Part shown: positions 7,401 through 13,843 of the stretch, piece by piece
Position numbering within the stretch: the stretch's first letter is position 1
How the letters are laid out: the number at the start of each line of letters is the position of its first letter
Assembly (NCBI GenBank): GCA_903921455.1
Contig: CAIXPZ010000005.1
Location: forward strand, 1 to 21,274
Source: an uncultured Verrucomicrobia subdivision 3 bacterium
GTDB lineage: Bacteria > Verrucomicrobiota > Verrucomicrobiae > Limisphaerales > UBA11358
Direction of reading: 5' to 3'
DNA: 21,274 nucleotides
Notes under the pieces: model-generated
Database searches by the model: none
What the model was told of the DNA's origin: nothing
The model's input: only the letters and a program-made list of their open reading frames with translations
Made by a program: the position numbers and the translations under genes

Positions 7401-7726
7401 AACTCAAAACTCAATACCCAAAAATAATTTTGGATTTGGGCAGCGTTCGCGAAATCGCCGAAGTGAAGGTGAACGGCAAGAGTTGCGGCACCCTTTGGTG
7501 CCCGCCGTGGCGGGTGGATGTGACCGATGCGGTGAAAGCCGGCGAAAATACATTGCAGATCGAAGTCGTGAACTTCTGGCCGAACCGCCTTATCGGCGAC
7601 GCCAGTCTGCCGGTGACGGAACGTTTGACGCGCACCAATATCCGCAAGCTCACGTCCAAGACACCGTTGGAACCGGCGGGTTTGCTGGGGCCGGTGCAGT
7701 TGCTGGAAGCGGCTGCGCCGAAGTGA
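4433..7726 (+). CDS. Secreted GH106 alpha-L-rhamnosidase
   Basis: This 1097-residue enzyme begins with a signal peptide (LKK, then a hydrophobic core to about residue 20, likely cut after SGA at 21-23). It then has the GH106 hallmark YWWWLNGNVTKASITHDLEQ at 43-62. An F5/8-type C (discoidin-like) module lies at about 172-325 inside the fold. The catalytic barrel contains DSWE (458-461), HPESGGP around Glu538 and LAEGF around Glu598; these acids are candidates for catalysis. A C-terminal GH2-like jelly roll (about 940-1090) includes ILDLGSVREIAEVKVNGKSC and VNFWPNRLIGDASLP. GH106 enzymes release L-rhamnose from plant or algal polysaccharides. It lies 85 bases after the BMC set, beyond a likely terminator. 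Rhamnose breakdown yields lactaldehyde, the proposed BMC substrate, so the link is functional as well as positional. Linkage specificity cannot be read from the sequence. Confidence 0.88.
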   Translation: MLKKLFLQLSVLAVVAIPFLSGAEMNLETGWQNPPNDARLRAYWWWLNGNVTKASITHDLEQMKAKGFGGALLCDANGASQEGNATVPHGPTFFTSEWRELYKHTLREADRLGLTISLNMQSGWNLGGPVVSKDDAAKKYVWSEARVSGGHDVTLKLPVPERREDYYRDIAVLAYRLKASSKNDLAITASSSQPDYPPKYAAEGTATTFWVSSGTQSGQGPTPQKPEWLQINLEKAATISELKIQGRPGHSPRECELLVSADGKNFRGLKTFSVNDGAEAVVKFSPVNVAAIRVLILSAYDSGSPASPRNVQVAELGLPEVAGKPVARVPLANWKQKALQEPLKPFSAPVSTALFEEKSGTPGEQDANAVDVLDLTAKVSADGILNWAAPAGDWQILRFGYTIGDHAYVSTCSDGWNGFAIDVYSAKAFQNYWDKIVEPLILDAGPLAGKTLKYLHTDSWEIELANWTPTLLEEFQKRHGYDMTPWLPVLSGRIVNSREDSNRFLFDYRQTLGDLGVDNHYRLFSENAHKHGIGIHPESGGPHAVPIDAQRCLGMDDAPMSEFWAWSWQHRIGDANRFFVKQPASAAHTYGHKLVLAEGFTTIGPHWQEKLWDNLKPSFDKALCEGLNVLVWHAFVCSPDEMGVPGQQYFAGTHLNPKVTWWEKSVPFFSYIDRCQFMLQQGNFHADVLQYYGDHVPNFTQFKRTDPAHCQPGYDYDVITAEALINRATVQNGKIFLPDGMNYRVLVLPERDQISLPVLKKISELVKAGATVTGPKPVLAETLENAADADAQVRQLADALWGGQTGKGRVITGKTAREVLLADGIAPDCEFNATGGDFDYIHRSTGSEEIYFVANRTNAAASAVVALRAPGKVPELWNPVTGERKFALAYEEKVGRVFVPLEFGPCGSWFVVFREAASARPAVAKSNSPEVRPIQEITGAWTVHFDPKWGGPESAQFDSLVSWPTRSEPGIKFYSGTAVYEKTFVVDDSKLKTQYPKIILDLGSVREIAEVKVNGKSCGTLWCPPWRVDVTDAVKAGENTLQIEVVNFWPNRLIGDASLPVTERLTRTNIRKLTSKTPLEPAGLLGPVQLLEAAAPK

Positions 7727-7744
7727 TATTCGCCCGCGCACCAT

Positions 7745-8641
7745 TTAGCCGAGCAGCGTCAGCACCACGCCGACGAGGATGCCGATAACGGCGGGAAGTT
7801 TTTTCCAGCCGTTGACTTCCTTGAAGATCAACAACCCGCCCGCGAACGCCACCAGCGTGCTCGCGCGGCGCAAACTCATCACGATGGCGACCAGGGCGTC
7901 TGGATGACGCAGCGCGCTGAAATAAAGATAATCCGCCACCAGCAGCGCCAGCGCGATGAAGGGAATCGTCCAGCGCCATTGGAATTCATTACGCTGCCAG
8001 AGCCGCAGCTTCCATCCCAGTGCGAACGGCGCAAAAAATGCGACCAGATAAATCTGAAACCAGCATTGCACCGTCGGCACGGAAAAATTCAGCGTGGTGA
8101 ATAGATATTTGTCGTAGAGCGAACTTACCGCGCCAAACAGCGTGCCCATGAGCAGGAAGCCAACCCATTTGTTGCGATGAAAGTGCACACCTTCTTGCGC
8201 GCCGGCGATGGACAGCCCGACAAACGACCCGAGCGTGGTGAGGATGCCGACAGTTTCGAGCCAGGACGGACGCTCGCCCAGAATTAAAATCGCGCCGAAC
8301 AGCGTCAACAGCGGACTCATCGCGCGGATGGGCGCGCCAAGCGATAGCGGCAGATGTTTCAGCGCGTAGTAAGTGCCGATCCACGACGCGGCGACGATGC
8401 CGGATTTCAGCAGTAGTTGCAGATGTTGCTTCAGAGTCAGCGGGTCGGTCACCAGTGATGGCGGCAGGAGTCCCGGGTGAATCGCCTGCGCCAGCAGGAG
8501 GACAAGCCACACGGTCGCGCCGGTGAGCGTGCTGAAAAACAGGACAGGCGTCACGGCGTTCGCCCGCACTGCATATTTGGTGCAAAGGTCGTAAAGGCCG
8601 AGAAAAAACGCGGACAGCAACGTAGCGAATACCCAGTTCAT
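7745..8641 (-). CDS. EamA/DMT-superfamily transporter
   Basis: This protein of about 298 residues is almost wholly hydrophobic, with roughly ten membrane helices in two halves, the layout of the EamA drug/metabolite transporter family. Typical features are the opening WVFATLLSAFFLGLYDLCTK, the RAMSPLLTLFGAILILGERPS motif ending the first half, and SLRRASTLVAFAGGLLIFKE near the end of the second. I chose the ATG at 8641-8639; an in-frame TTG immediately upstream is less likely. The gene converges on the rhamnosidase gene, with 18 bases between the stops. It lies 44 bases downstream of the radical SAM gene on the same strand, so the two may share a transcript. The substrate is unknown. Sugar uptake is possible given the neighbouring rhamnosidase, but nothing in the sequence demands it. 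Confidence 0.85.
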   Translation of the reverse strand: MNWVFATLLSAFFLGLYDLCTKYAVRANAVTPVLFFSTLTGATVWLVLLLAQAIHPGLLPPSLVTDPLTLKQHLQLLLKSGIVAASWIGTYYALKHLPLSLGAPIRAMSPLLTLFGAILILGERPSWLETVGILTTLGSFVGLSIAGAQEGVHFHRNKWVGFLLMGTLFGAVSSLYDKYLFTTLNFSVPTVQCWFQIYLVAFFAPFALGWKLRLWQRNEFQWRWTIPFIALALLVADYLYFSALRHPDALVAIVMSLRRASTLVAFAGGLLIFKEVNGWKKLPAVIGILVGVVLTLLG

Positions 8642-8685
8642 CAAAAGCGGTCAGGATAATTTCGCCGCGCTCAGAAAGCGAACTT

Positions 8686-10218
8686 TTACGCGGTCAGATG
8701 TTTGGCTTGCCGCTTGGGCAGCGAACGGTCGCGGTCGCGGATGACTGACCGGTTTTCTTCCGGCAGAAATTCCCTCAGAAAATTTGGAGCGTCCCGGCGA
8801 CCGGTGCGCTGGCAATCGCGCCAGAACGTTTCGGCGACGGATTTGGCGTCGCGGTTCAGTTCGCGTGTGAGAAATTCAAAGAGCAGTTCCATGAGCCGGG
8901 CCAGCGCGATGCTGTCGGTGCGGTGAATTTTGGCGAACAGCCAGTCGCTGAAGCGGAGGAAATTAATGAACGGGGATGCGTCGTGACTCCAAATCAACGG
9001 CGCGGTGGCGACAAAGTTGCCGCTGTTGCCGACCAGATCCCAGTAGCGCGCAAAACGGCGCAGCTGTTGCATCGTGGCGAAATCGATCAGCTTGTTCTGC
9101 AAAATGTCGTAGGGGGGATGCTCGTTGTAAACCATCTGCCATTCGGCATCGTGCCGGATAATCGGCGTGCCGCGCAGGCGTTTCAAGATGCCCACCTGAA
9201 TTTCCTGCGGGCCCATTGTAATGAGTTTATCGAAACCAGCGGCAAAACTTTCCAAAGTTTCGCCCGGCAGTCCGATGATGAGGTCGGCGTGGATGTGAAC
9301 GCTGGTTTCGCTCCGCAGAAAATAAAAATTGTCCGCCATGCGCTCGTAATTCTGCCGCCGGCTGATGAGCGAGCCGACTTCAGGGTTGAACGTCTGAATG
9401 CCGACCTCAAATTGCAGCGATCCGGCTGGAAACCTGGCGATGATTTCGCGCAGCTCTGCCGGCAGCCGGTCGGGAATCATCTCGAAATGGTAGAACATTC
9501 CAGTCTGATGGCGGGCCAGGAAAAATTCCAGCAGCGCCTTGCTGGTCGCGCTGTTCAAGTTGAACGTTCGGTCCACGAACTTGAACTGCTTCAGGCCACG
9601 CTCCATGAGCCGCTGCATTGCGGCGAAAAACTTTTCCAGCGGCACCTGGCGCACCGGAATGTCGAGTGATGACAGGCAGAATTCGCACGTGAACGGACAG
9701 CCGCGCGAGGCCTCGACATACACGATGCGATGCGCGATGTCCGCGTCGGTGTAAAATTCGTAGGGCAGGGCGATGCGCGAAAAATCCGGCGGCTCGGCGG
9801 GAATGATTTTCGGCAGCGCTTTGAGATCGGCAGCCAGTAACTCCCTGCAAAGTTCGGCAAATTTCAGATCCGCTTCGCCGGTGATGACATGATTGGCCAG
9901 CCCGACAATTTTTTGTCCTTCGGTCTCGTAGCTGACCTCTGGACCGCCGAGAATGATTTTAATTTCCGGGCGAATTCGCCTGATCGCTGAGATCACTTCC
10001 GTGGTTTGTGTGACGTTCCAGATATAAATGCCGAAGCCGATAATCTCCGGTTCGCGGGCGAGCAGTGCCTCGGCGATGTCGAGCGGGCGCAGGTTGATGT
10101 CAAACTCTGCGATGACCGCGCGCGGCTGCAATTCGCCGAGGTTGGCGAAGAGATAGCGCAGCCCGAACGCGGCGTGGATGAACTTCGCGTTGAGCGTGGT
10201 GAGGATAATGTCCGGCAT
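8686..10218 (-). CDS. B12-binding-domain radical SAM protein (DUF4080-like)
   Basis: This 510-residue protein starts with a cobalamin-binding-like Rossmann domain (about 1-140; DIILTTLNAKFIH at the start, GFGIYIWNVTQT, ILGGPEVSYE). A radical SAM barrel follows, with the cluster motif Cys174-x3-Cys178-x2-Cys181 in ASRGCPFTCEFCLSS, then FKFVDRTFNLN, QFEVGIQTFNPEV and HADLIIGLPGET. The C-terminal 120 residues are helical and match the DUF4080 type by overall look. The domain order is that of class B (cobalamin-associated) radical SAM enzymes, but I see no DxHxxG cobalamin ligand motif, so B12 may not be bound. The ATG at 10218 is preferred because it places the conserved first strand at residue 3; an alternative start lies 12 codons upstream. 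The reaction is unknown. It is followed by the EamA transporter gene and diverges from the desaturase gene. Confidence 0.85.
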   Translation of the reverse strand: MPDIILTTLNAKFIHAAFGLRYLFANLGELQPRAVIAEFDINLRPLDIAEALLAREPEIIGFGIYIWNVTQTTEVISAIRRIRPEIKIILGGPEVSYETEGQKIVGLANHVITGEADLKFAELCRELLAADLKALPKIIPAEPPDFSRIALPYEFYTDADIAHRIVYVEASRGCPFTCEFCLSSLDIPVRQVPLEKFFAAMQRLMERGLKQFKFVDRTFNLNSATSKALLEFFLARHQTGMFYHFEMIPDRLPAELREIIARFPAGSLQFEVGIQTFNPEVGSLISRRQNYERMADNFYFLRSETSVHIHADLIIGLPGETLESFAAGFDKLITMGPQEIQVGILKRLRGTPIIRHDAEWQMVYNEHPPYDILQNKLIDFATMQQLRRFARYWDLVGNSGNFVATAPLIWSHDASPFINFLRFSDWLFAKIHRTDSIALARLMELLFEFLTRELNRDAKSVAETFWRDCQRTGRRDAPNFLREFLPEENRSVIRDRDRSLPKRQAKHLTA

Positions 10219-10322
10219 CGGCGTCAAGTTAGCAGTCGTTGCGATGCACGCCAAAGCGGAAATTAAATGGCGAAGTTAATTGACCTTGTTCTGCTCATAG
10301 CCGAACCTGCTATAACTGACAA

Positions 10323-11318
10323 ATGATGAATCACGCAGAAACGCTCCATGCCCGCACCAAGGTTTATGCCAAAGATCACACCCTGAGAAGTTGGTGGTGC
10401 GTGCTTTCAACGACTTTTTTTCTGGTTGTCGCTTCGGTTGGAACCTTGCCTGCATTGCCGTTGATACCGCATGTAGCCCTGGCGGTACGGGTTTTTTGCA
10501 GCTTACTGACCGGGTTGCTGATTCTCCGGCTCTTCGTCATCTATCATGACCAGCAGCATCACGCCATCCTACCCAAGTCCAAGCTGGCTGAATTATTCAT
10601 GCGGATCTTCGGCATCTGGGCCTTGAGTCCCAGCAGCATCTGGCGCAGTTCACATGATCATCATCACGCGCATAATTCCAAGTTGCGCGGTTCCAATATC
10701 GGCTCCTATCCCATCATGACCAAGGAGCAATACCAAATCTCTTCCCGCAGCATCCGGTTTCAATATCTGTTCATGCGGCACCCGTTGACCATTGTGTTCG
10801 GTTATATCTTCGTTTTTCTCTACGGCATGGTTATCAACCCCTTTCTGAGCGCGCCGCGCAAGCACTTCGATTGCCTGCTTTCCCTGCTGCTGCACGTGGC
10901 GATCGGCGCGGCGCTGGTGCTGATGTTCGGCTGGTGGGCGATGGGACTGACGTTGGTTTTTCCGCGTCTGATTGCCTGTGCGATTGGCAGTTATTTGTTC
11001 TATGCCCAGCATAATTTCCCCGGTGTTTCCTTTAAGGACAAGGCTGGCTGGACCTTCGAAAAAGCCGCGCTGGAATCCTCCAGCTACATGAAGACCGGGC
11101 CGATTATGGCGTGGTTCAGTGCGAACATCGGCTACCATCACATCCATCATTTGAACCACCGCATTCCGTTCTATCGGCTGCCTGAAGTCCTACAGGCCAT
11201 TCCCGAATTGCAAAAACCCAAGGTCACCACGCTCAATCCGCTCGACATCATCCGCTGCCTGCGCCTGAAAGTCTGGTGCGTGGAAACTCAGCGCATGGTG
11301 GGTGTCCGGGGGCTTTGA
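10323..11318 (+). CDS. Membrane fatty acid desaturase / hydroxylase family protein
   Basis: This 331-residue integral membrane protein has the three histidine boxes of the di-iron fatty acid desaturase superfamily: HDQQHH at 75-80, HDHHH at 111-115 and HHIHH at 272-276, the last followed by LNHRIPFYRLPE. Hydrophobic segments lie at about 26-50, 53-73, 155-175 and 185-225. The enzyme would introduce a double bond or hydroxyl into an acyl chain at the membrane using oxygen and a ferredoxin- or cytochrome-type donor; the exact lipid or carotenoid substrate is not determinable. Two ATGs are adjacent (10323 and 10326), with no Shine-Dalgarno. A TATAAC hexamer ends only six bases before the first ATG. 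The gene converges exactly on the Nudix gene: the two stop codons abut. Confidence 0.88.
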   Translation: MMNHAETLHARTKVYAKDHTLRSWWCVLSTTFFLVVASVGTLPALPLIPHVALAVRVFCSLLTGLLILRLFVIYHDQQHHAILPKSKLAELFMRIFGIWALSPSSIWRSSHDHHHAHNSKLRGSNIGSYPIMTKEQYQISSRSIRFQYLFMRHPLTIVFGYIFVFLYGMVINPFLSAPRKHFDCLLSLLLHVAIGAALVLMFGWWAMGLTLVFPRLIACAIGSYLFYAQHNFPGVSFKDKAGWTFEKAALESSSYMKTGPIMAWFSANIGYHHIHHLNHRIPFYRLPEVLQAIPELQKPKVTTLNPLDIIRCLRLKVWCVETQRMVGVRGL

Positions 11319-11750
11319 TCAGTTGGAGCTTTCTTGGGAAACCTTTAGAAAATCGATCTGGCTTAATTTCTCCAACAGTCGCGCGTCAGCGGCGGGAAAT
11401 TGATGGGCAGTAAGGTCAGCCCGGGAAATCCACTTCACCGCTGCGCAATCCAAGGGTTGCGGTTCGCCGGAAAGCAGCTGGCCGATAAAAAACTTCAGCC
11501 GCACCGATTTTTCAGAATAGTCGTGAAAAATTTCCTCAAATAACTCACCAACGGATATTTCCACGCCCAGTTCCTCGCGGATTTCACGGATCAGGCACTG
11601 TTCAAACGACTCGCCCGCCTCGCGTTTTCCGCCGGGGAATTCCCAAAGTCCGCCGAGGTGTGATTTTGCGTGCCGCTGGGTGATCAGCAGTTTGCCGCCG
11701 CGAAAAATCAGGGCGGCGGAAACTTCGATGGCTTGTTTATCGGCCGACAC
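11319..11750 (-). CDS. mutT: MutT-like Nudix hydrolase
   Basis: This protein of about 143 residues resembles 8-oxo-dGTP diphosphatase (MutT). It reads IFRGGKLLITQRHAKSHLGG, then WEFPGGKREAGESFEQ and LIREIREELGV. The last two contain the complete Nudix box G-x5-E-x7-RE-U-x-EE-x-GU. The start is taken as the GTG at 11750-11748, which gives a short lead (VSADKQAIEVSAALIF) as in relatives and overlaps the end of the UDP-glucose dehydrogenase gene by 14 bases. A longer in-frame reading from 11792 would add 14 residues of dubious character. The overlap implies translational coupling with the dehydrogenase gene, perhaps fortuitous for function. MutT removes oxidised nucleotides, though a nucleoside-diphosphate-sugar substrate cannot be excluded given the neighbours. 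Confidence 0.88.
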   Translation of the reverse strand: MSADKQAIEVSAALIFRGGKLLITQRHAKSHLGGLWEFPGGKREAGESFEQCLIREIREELGVEISVGELFEEIFHDYSEKSVRLKFFIGQLLSGEPQPLDCAAVKWISRADLTAHQFPAADARLLEKLSQIDFLKVSQESSN

Positions 11751-13026
11751 TCTTATAAATCCAGCCGAGTTTTTCCATTTCCGCCGGATCAAACAGATTG
11801 CGTCCGTCGAACATGATCGGATGCGTGAGGCCTTTCTTGGCGCGGGCCAGATCCAGTTGCTTGAATTCGTCCCACTCGGTCGCTATCACAATGGCATCGC
11901 AGCCCTCGGCCACGGCATTCATGTCGTTCACATAAGTCACGTTGGGCAAAAGGGATTTGGCTTTGTCCATCGCCTTCGGATCATGAACGCGCAGGCTCGC
12001 GCCATCCTTGATGAGCCGCTGGCACAGGTCAATGGCGGGCGAAGAGCGCACATCATCCGTGTTCTGCTTGAACGCCAGACCAAGCACGCCGATCTTTTTG
12101 TCCTTCAACACCCAGAGCGTATCGGTGATTTTTTTTATGAACCGGTCCATCTGGTCGGAGTTGATCCGCTGGACTTCCTTGAGCAGGCGGAACTCATAGC
12201 CGACCTGTTCCGAAATCTTGATGAACGCACTGAGGTCTTTTGGAAAACAACTGCCGCCGAAGCCGATGCCGGCGTTGAGAAAACGGCGGCCGATGCGCTC
12301 ATCTAAACCGATGCCCTGCGCCACCTCCTGCACATTCGCCCCGGCTGCCTCGCAGACGTTGGCAATGGCATTGATATAGGAAATTTTCAGCGCGAGAAAA
12401 GAGTTGGCCGCGTGTTTGATCAATTCCGCCGAATTGATGTCGGTGACGATGATCGGCGCTTCGAACGGCGTATAGATTTCTTTCATCGCGGCCACCGGAC
12501 GCTGCGAGCCGACCCCGATGACCACTCGGTCGGGCTTCATCAGATCGCCGACCGCAAAGCCTTCGCGGAGAAATTCCGGGTTGCTGACCACGTCAAATTC
12601 AACCTTCGCCGTGCAATAACGCTTGATGGTTTCGGTGACTTTTTCGCCGGTCTTTACCGGCACCGTGCTCTTGTCCACCACGATTTTGTAGCTCGTCATG
12701 GCGGCCGCGATGTCGCGGGCCACGCGCTCGATGTAGCTCAAATCCACGGAGCCGTCCGCTTGCGGCGGCGTCGGCACGGCGATGAAGACGACATCGGAAT
12801 TTTGCACGCCCTCGGCCGTGCTACTGGTGAACTTGAGCCGTCCCGCCGCCACATTCTTTTTGACAAGTTCTTCCAGACCGGGTTCGTAAATAGGTATGCC
12901 ACCCGCCTGCAGCATCTTCACCTTATTGGCGTCGTTGTCCACGCAGATGACGTGGTGGCCGACTTCGGCAAAACAGGTTCCAGAAACGAGACCGACGTAG
13001 CCGGTGCCGATGATGGTGAGCTTCAT
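11737..13026 (-). CDS. ugd: UDP-glucose 6-dehydrogenase
   Basis: This 429-residue enzyme oxidises UDP-glucose twice with NAD+ to give UDP-glucuronic acid. The N-terminal Rossmann motif is IIGTGYVGLVSGTCFAEVGH (5-24). VPTPPQADGSVD, VDKSTVPVKTG and SNPEFLREG follow. The catalytic cysteine is Cys260, in GFGGSCFPKDLSAF. GLAFKQNTDDVRSSPA marks the C-terminal UDP-binding domain. The length and motifs match the bacterial Ugd/TuaD group. It starts one base after the stop of the TPR protein gene and overlaps the Nudix gene, so the three genes form a tight leftward operon. UDP-glucuronate would feed exopolysaccharide or lipopolysaccharide synthesis, or epimerisation to other uronates. A second, distinct UDP-sugar dehydrogenase lies about 0.8 kb upstream. 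Confidence 0.95.
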   Translation of the reverse strand: MKLTIIGTGYVGLVSGTCFAEVGHHVICVDNDANKVKMLQAGGIPIYEPGLEELVKKNVAAGRLKFTSSTAEGVQNSDVVFIAVPTPPQADGSVDLSYIERVARDIAAAMTSYKIVVDKSTVPVKTGEKVTETIKRYCTAKVEFDVVSNPEFLREGFAVGDLMKPDRVVIGVGSQRPVAAMKEIYTPFEAPIIVTDINSAELIKHAANSFLALKISYINAIANVCEAAGANVQEVAQGIGLDERIGRRFLNAGIGFGGSCFPKDLSAFIKISEQVGYEFRLLKEVQRINSDQMDRFIKKITDTLWVLKDKKIGVLGLAFKQNTDDVRSSPAIDLCQRLIKDGASLRVHDPKAMDKAKSLLPNVTYVNDMNAVAEGCDAIVIATEWDEFKQLDLARAKKGLTHPIMFDGRNLFDPAEMEKLGWIYKSVGR

Positions 13027-13027
13027 A

Positions 13028-13702
13028 TCAAGACTTACCGGCGGGCTTGACGGCGGCGTTTTTGATCTGGAGTTGCGCCAGCCGCTGGGCGGCTTCTGAA
13101 GCGAGGGAGCCCGCCAACTGTGACCGCGCCACTTCCTGATAATAGCTGGCGGCTTCGGTCAACTTGCCTTGCAATTCTGACACGCGACCCAGTGCAAATT
13201 TCGCCGGCAACGCTTCCGGGGAACCGGGATAGGCCGTCGTCAAAGCGCGATATTCCGCCACTGCCAAATCCAGTTTGTTCTGCGATTCCAGGCTGGCTGC
13301 CACGCCCAGTTCGGCCGCTGCCGCCAGCGAACTGTCATTGTTTGCGGTGAAAAACTTCTGGTAAATTGCCTGCGCATCGGCATAGCGCCCCGCGTCAAAC
13401 AGCACGGTTGCCGCCTGTAACTGCGCCCGCTCCGCGGCTAGTGTGCCGGCATATTCGGTGGCGACCTTCTGATACGCATCCGTCACCTGCTGCACCGTCG
13501 GGTTCGGCGGCATGTTCAATTGCAGCTTGGTGTAGGCCAGTCCGGCGTTGATGGCCTTCTGTTCACGTTGGGTGGTGATAAAATACCAGATGAATAGAAT
13601 CACGGCCACCGCCACCGTGATGACGATGAGGCGTTTGCGATTGGCTTCAAACCACGGCCAAAATTTGATCAGGAATTCCGCCGGTGCGTCTTGTGTTTGC
13701 AT
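13028..13702 (-). CDS. Membrane-anchored tetratricopeptide repeat protein (YfgM/BamD-like)
   Basis: This protein of about 224 residues has a short cytoplasmic head, one membrane helix at about 25-43 (LIVITVAVAVILFIWYFIT) and a periplasmic domain of TPR-like helix pairs. Recurring A-x-Y-x-KF and A-x2-Y patterns include YQKVATEYAGTLAAERAQ, AGRYADAQAIYQKFF, LAVAEYRALTTAYPGSPEA and LTEAASYYQEVARS. The topology resembles YfgM, an inner-membrane TPR protein that assists folding at the Sec translocon, but other tol/pal-type helpers look alike. The ATG at 13702 is preferred over one 15 codons upstream, because the upstream extension is not membrane- or TPR-like. The stop codon lies one base before the ugd start, a sign of translational coupling. 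The role with ugd is unknown. Confidence 0.75.
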   Translation of the reverse strand: MQTQDAPAEFLIKFWPWFEANRKRLIVITVAVAVILFIWYFITTQREQKAINAGLAYTKLQLNMPPNPTVQQVTDAYQKVATEYAGTLAAERAQLQAATVLFDAGRYADAQAIYQKFFTANNDSSLAAAAELGVAASLESQNKLDLAVAEYRALTTAYPGSPEALPAKFALGRVSELQGKLTEAASYYQEVARSQLAGSLASEAAQRLAQLQIKNAAVKPAGKS

Positions 13703-13843
13703 ATATAAATGAAAGATAAGTTTTTCCCCGCCGGAACCGAAAGGCAAGCCGAAACCGTCCGTTTTTCAGTCCCTTGGCCACTCGCATCCCGCTTAGGATT
13801 TGAGAGCAACGAGAGCACTATTGTGCGGTAAGGCGGATTTGCT

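Noticed and set aside
10219..10254. Upstream start giving a 12-residue extension of the radical SAM protein
   Set aside because: The extension (MACIATTANLTP) is not family-like, and the internal ATG places the conserved first strand at the very start, as in related proteins.
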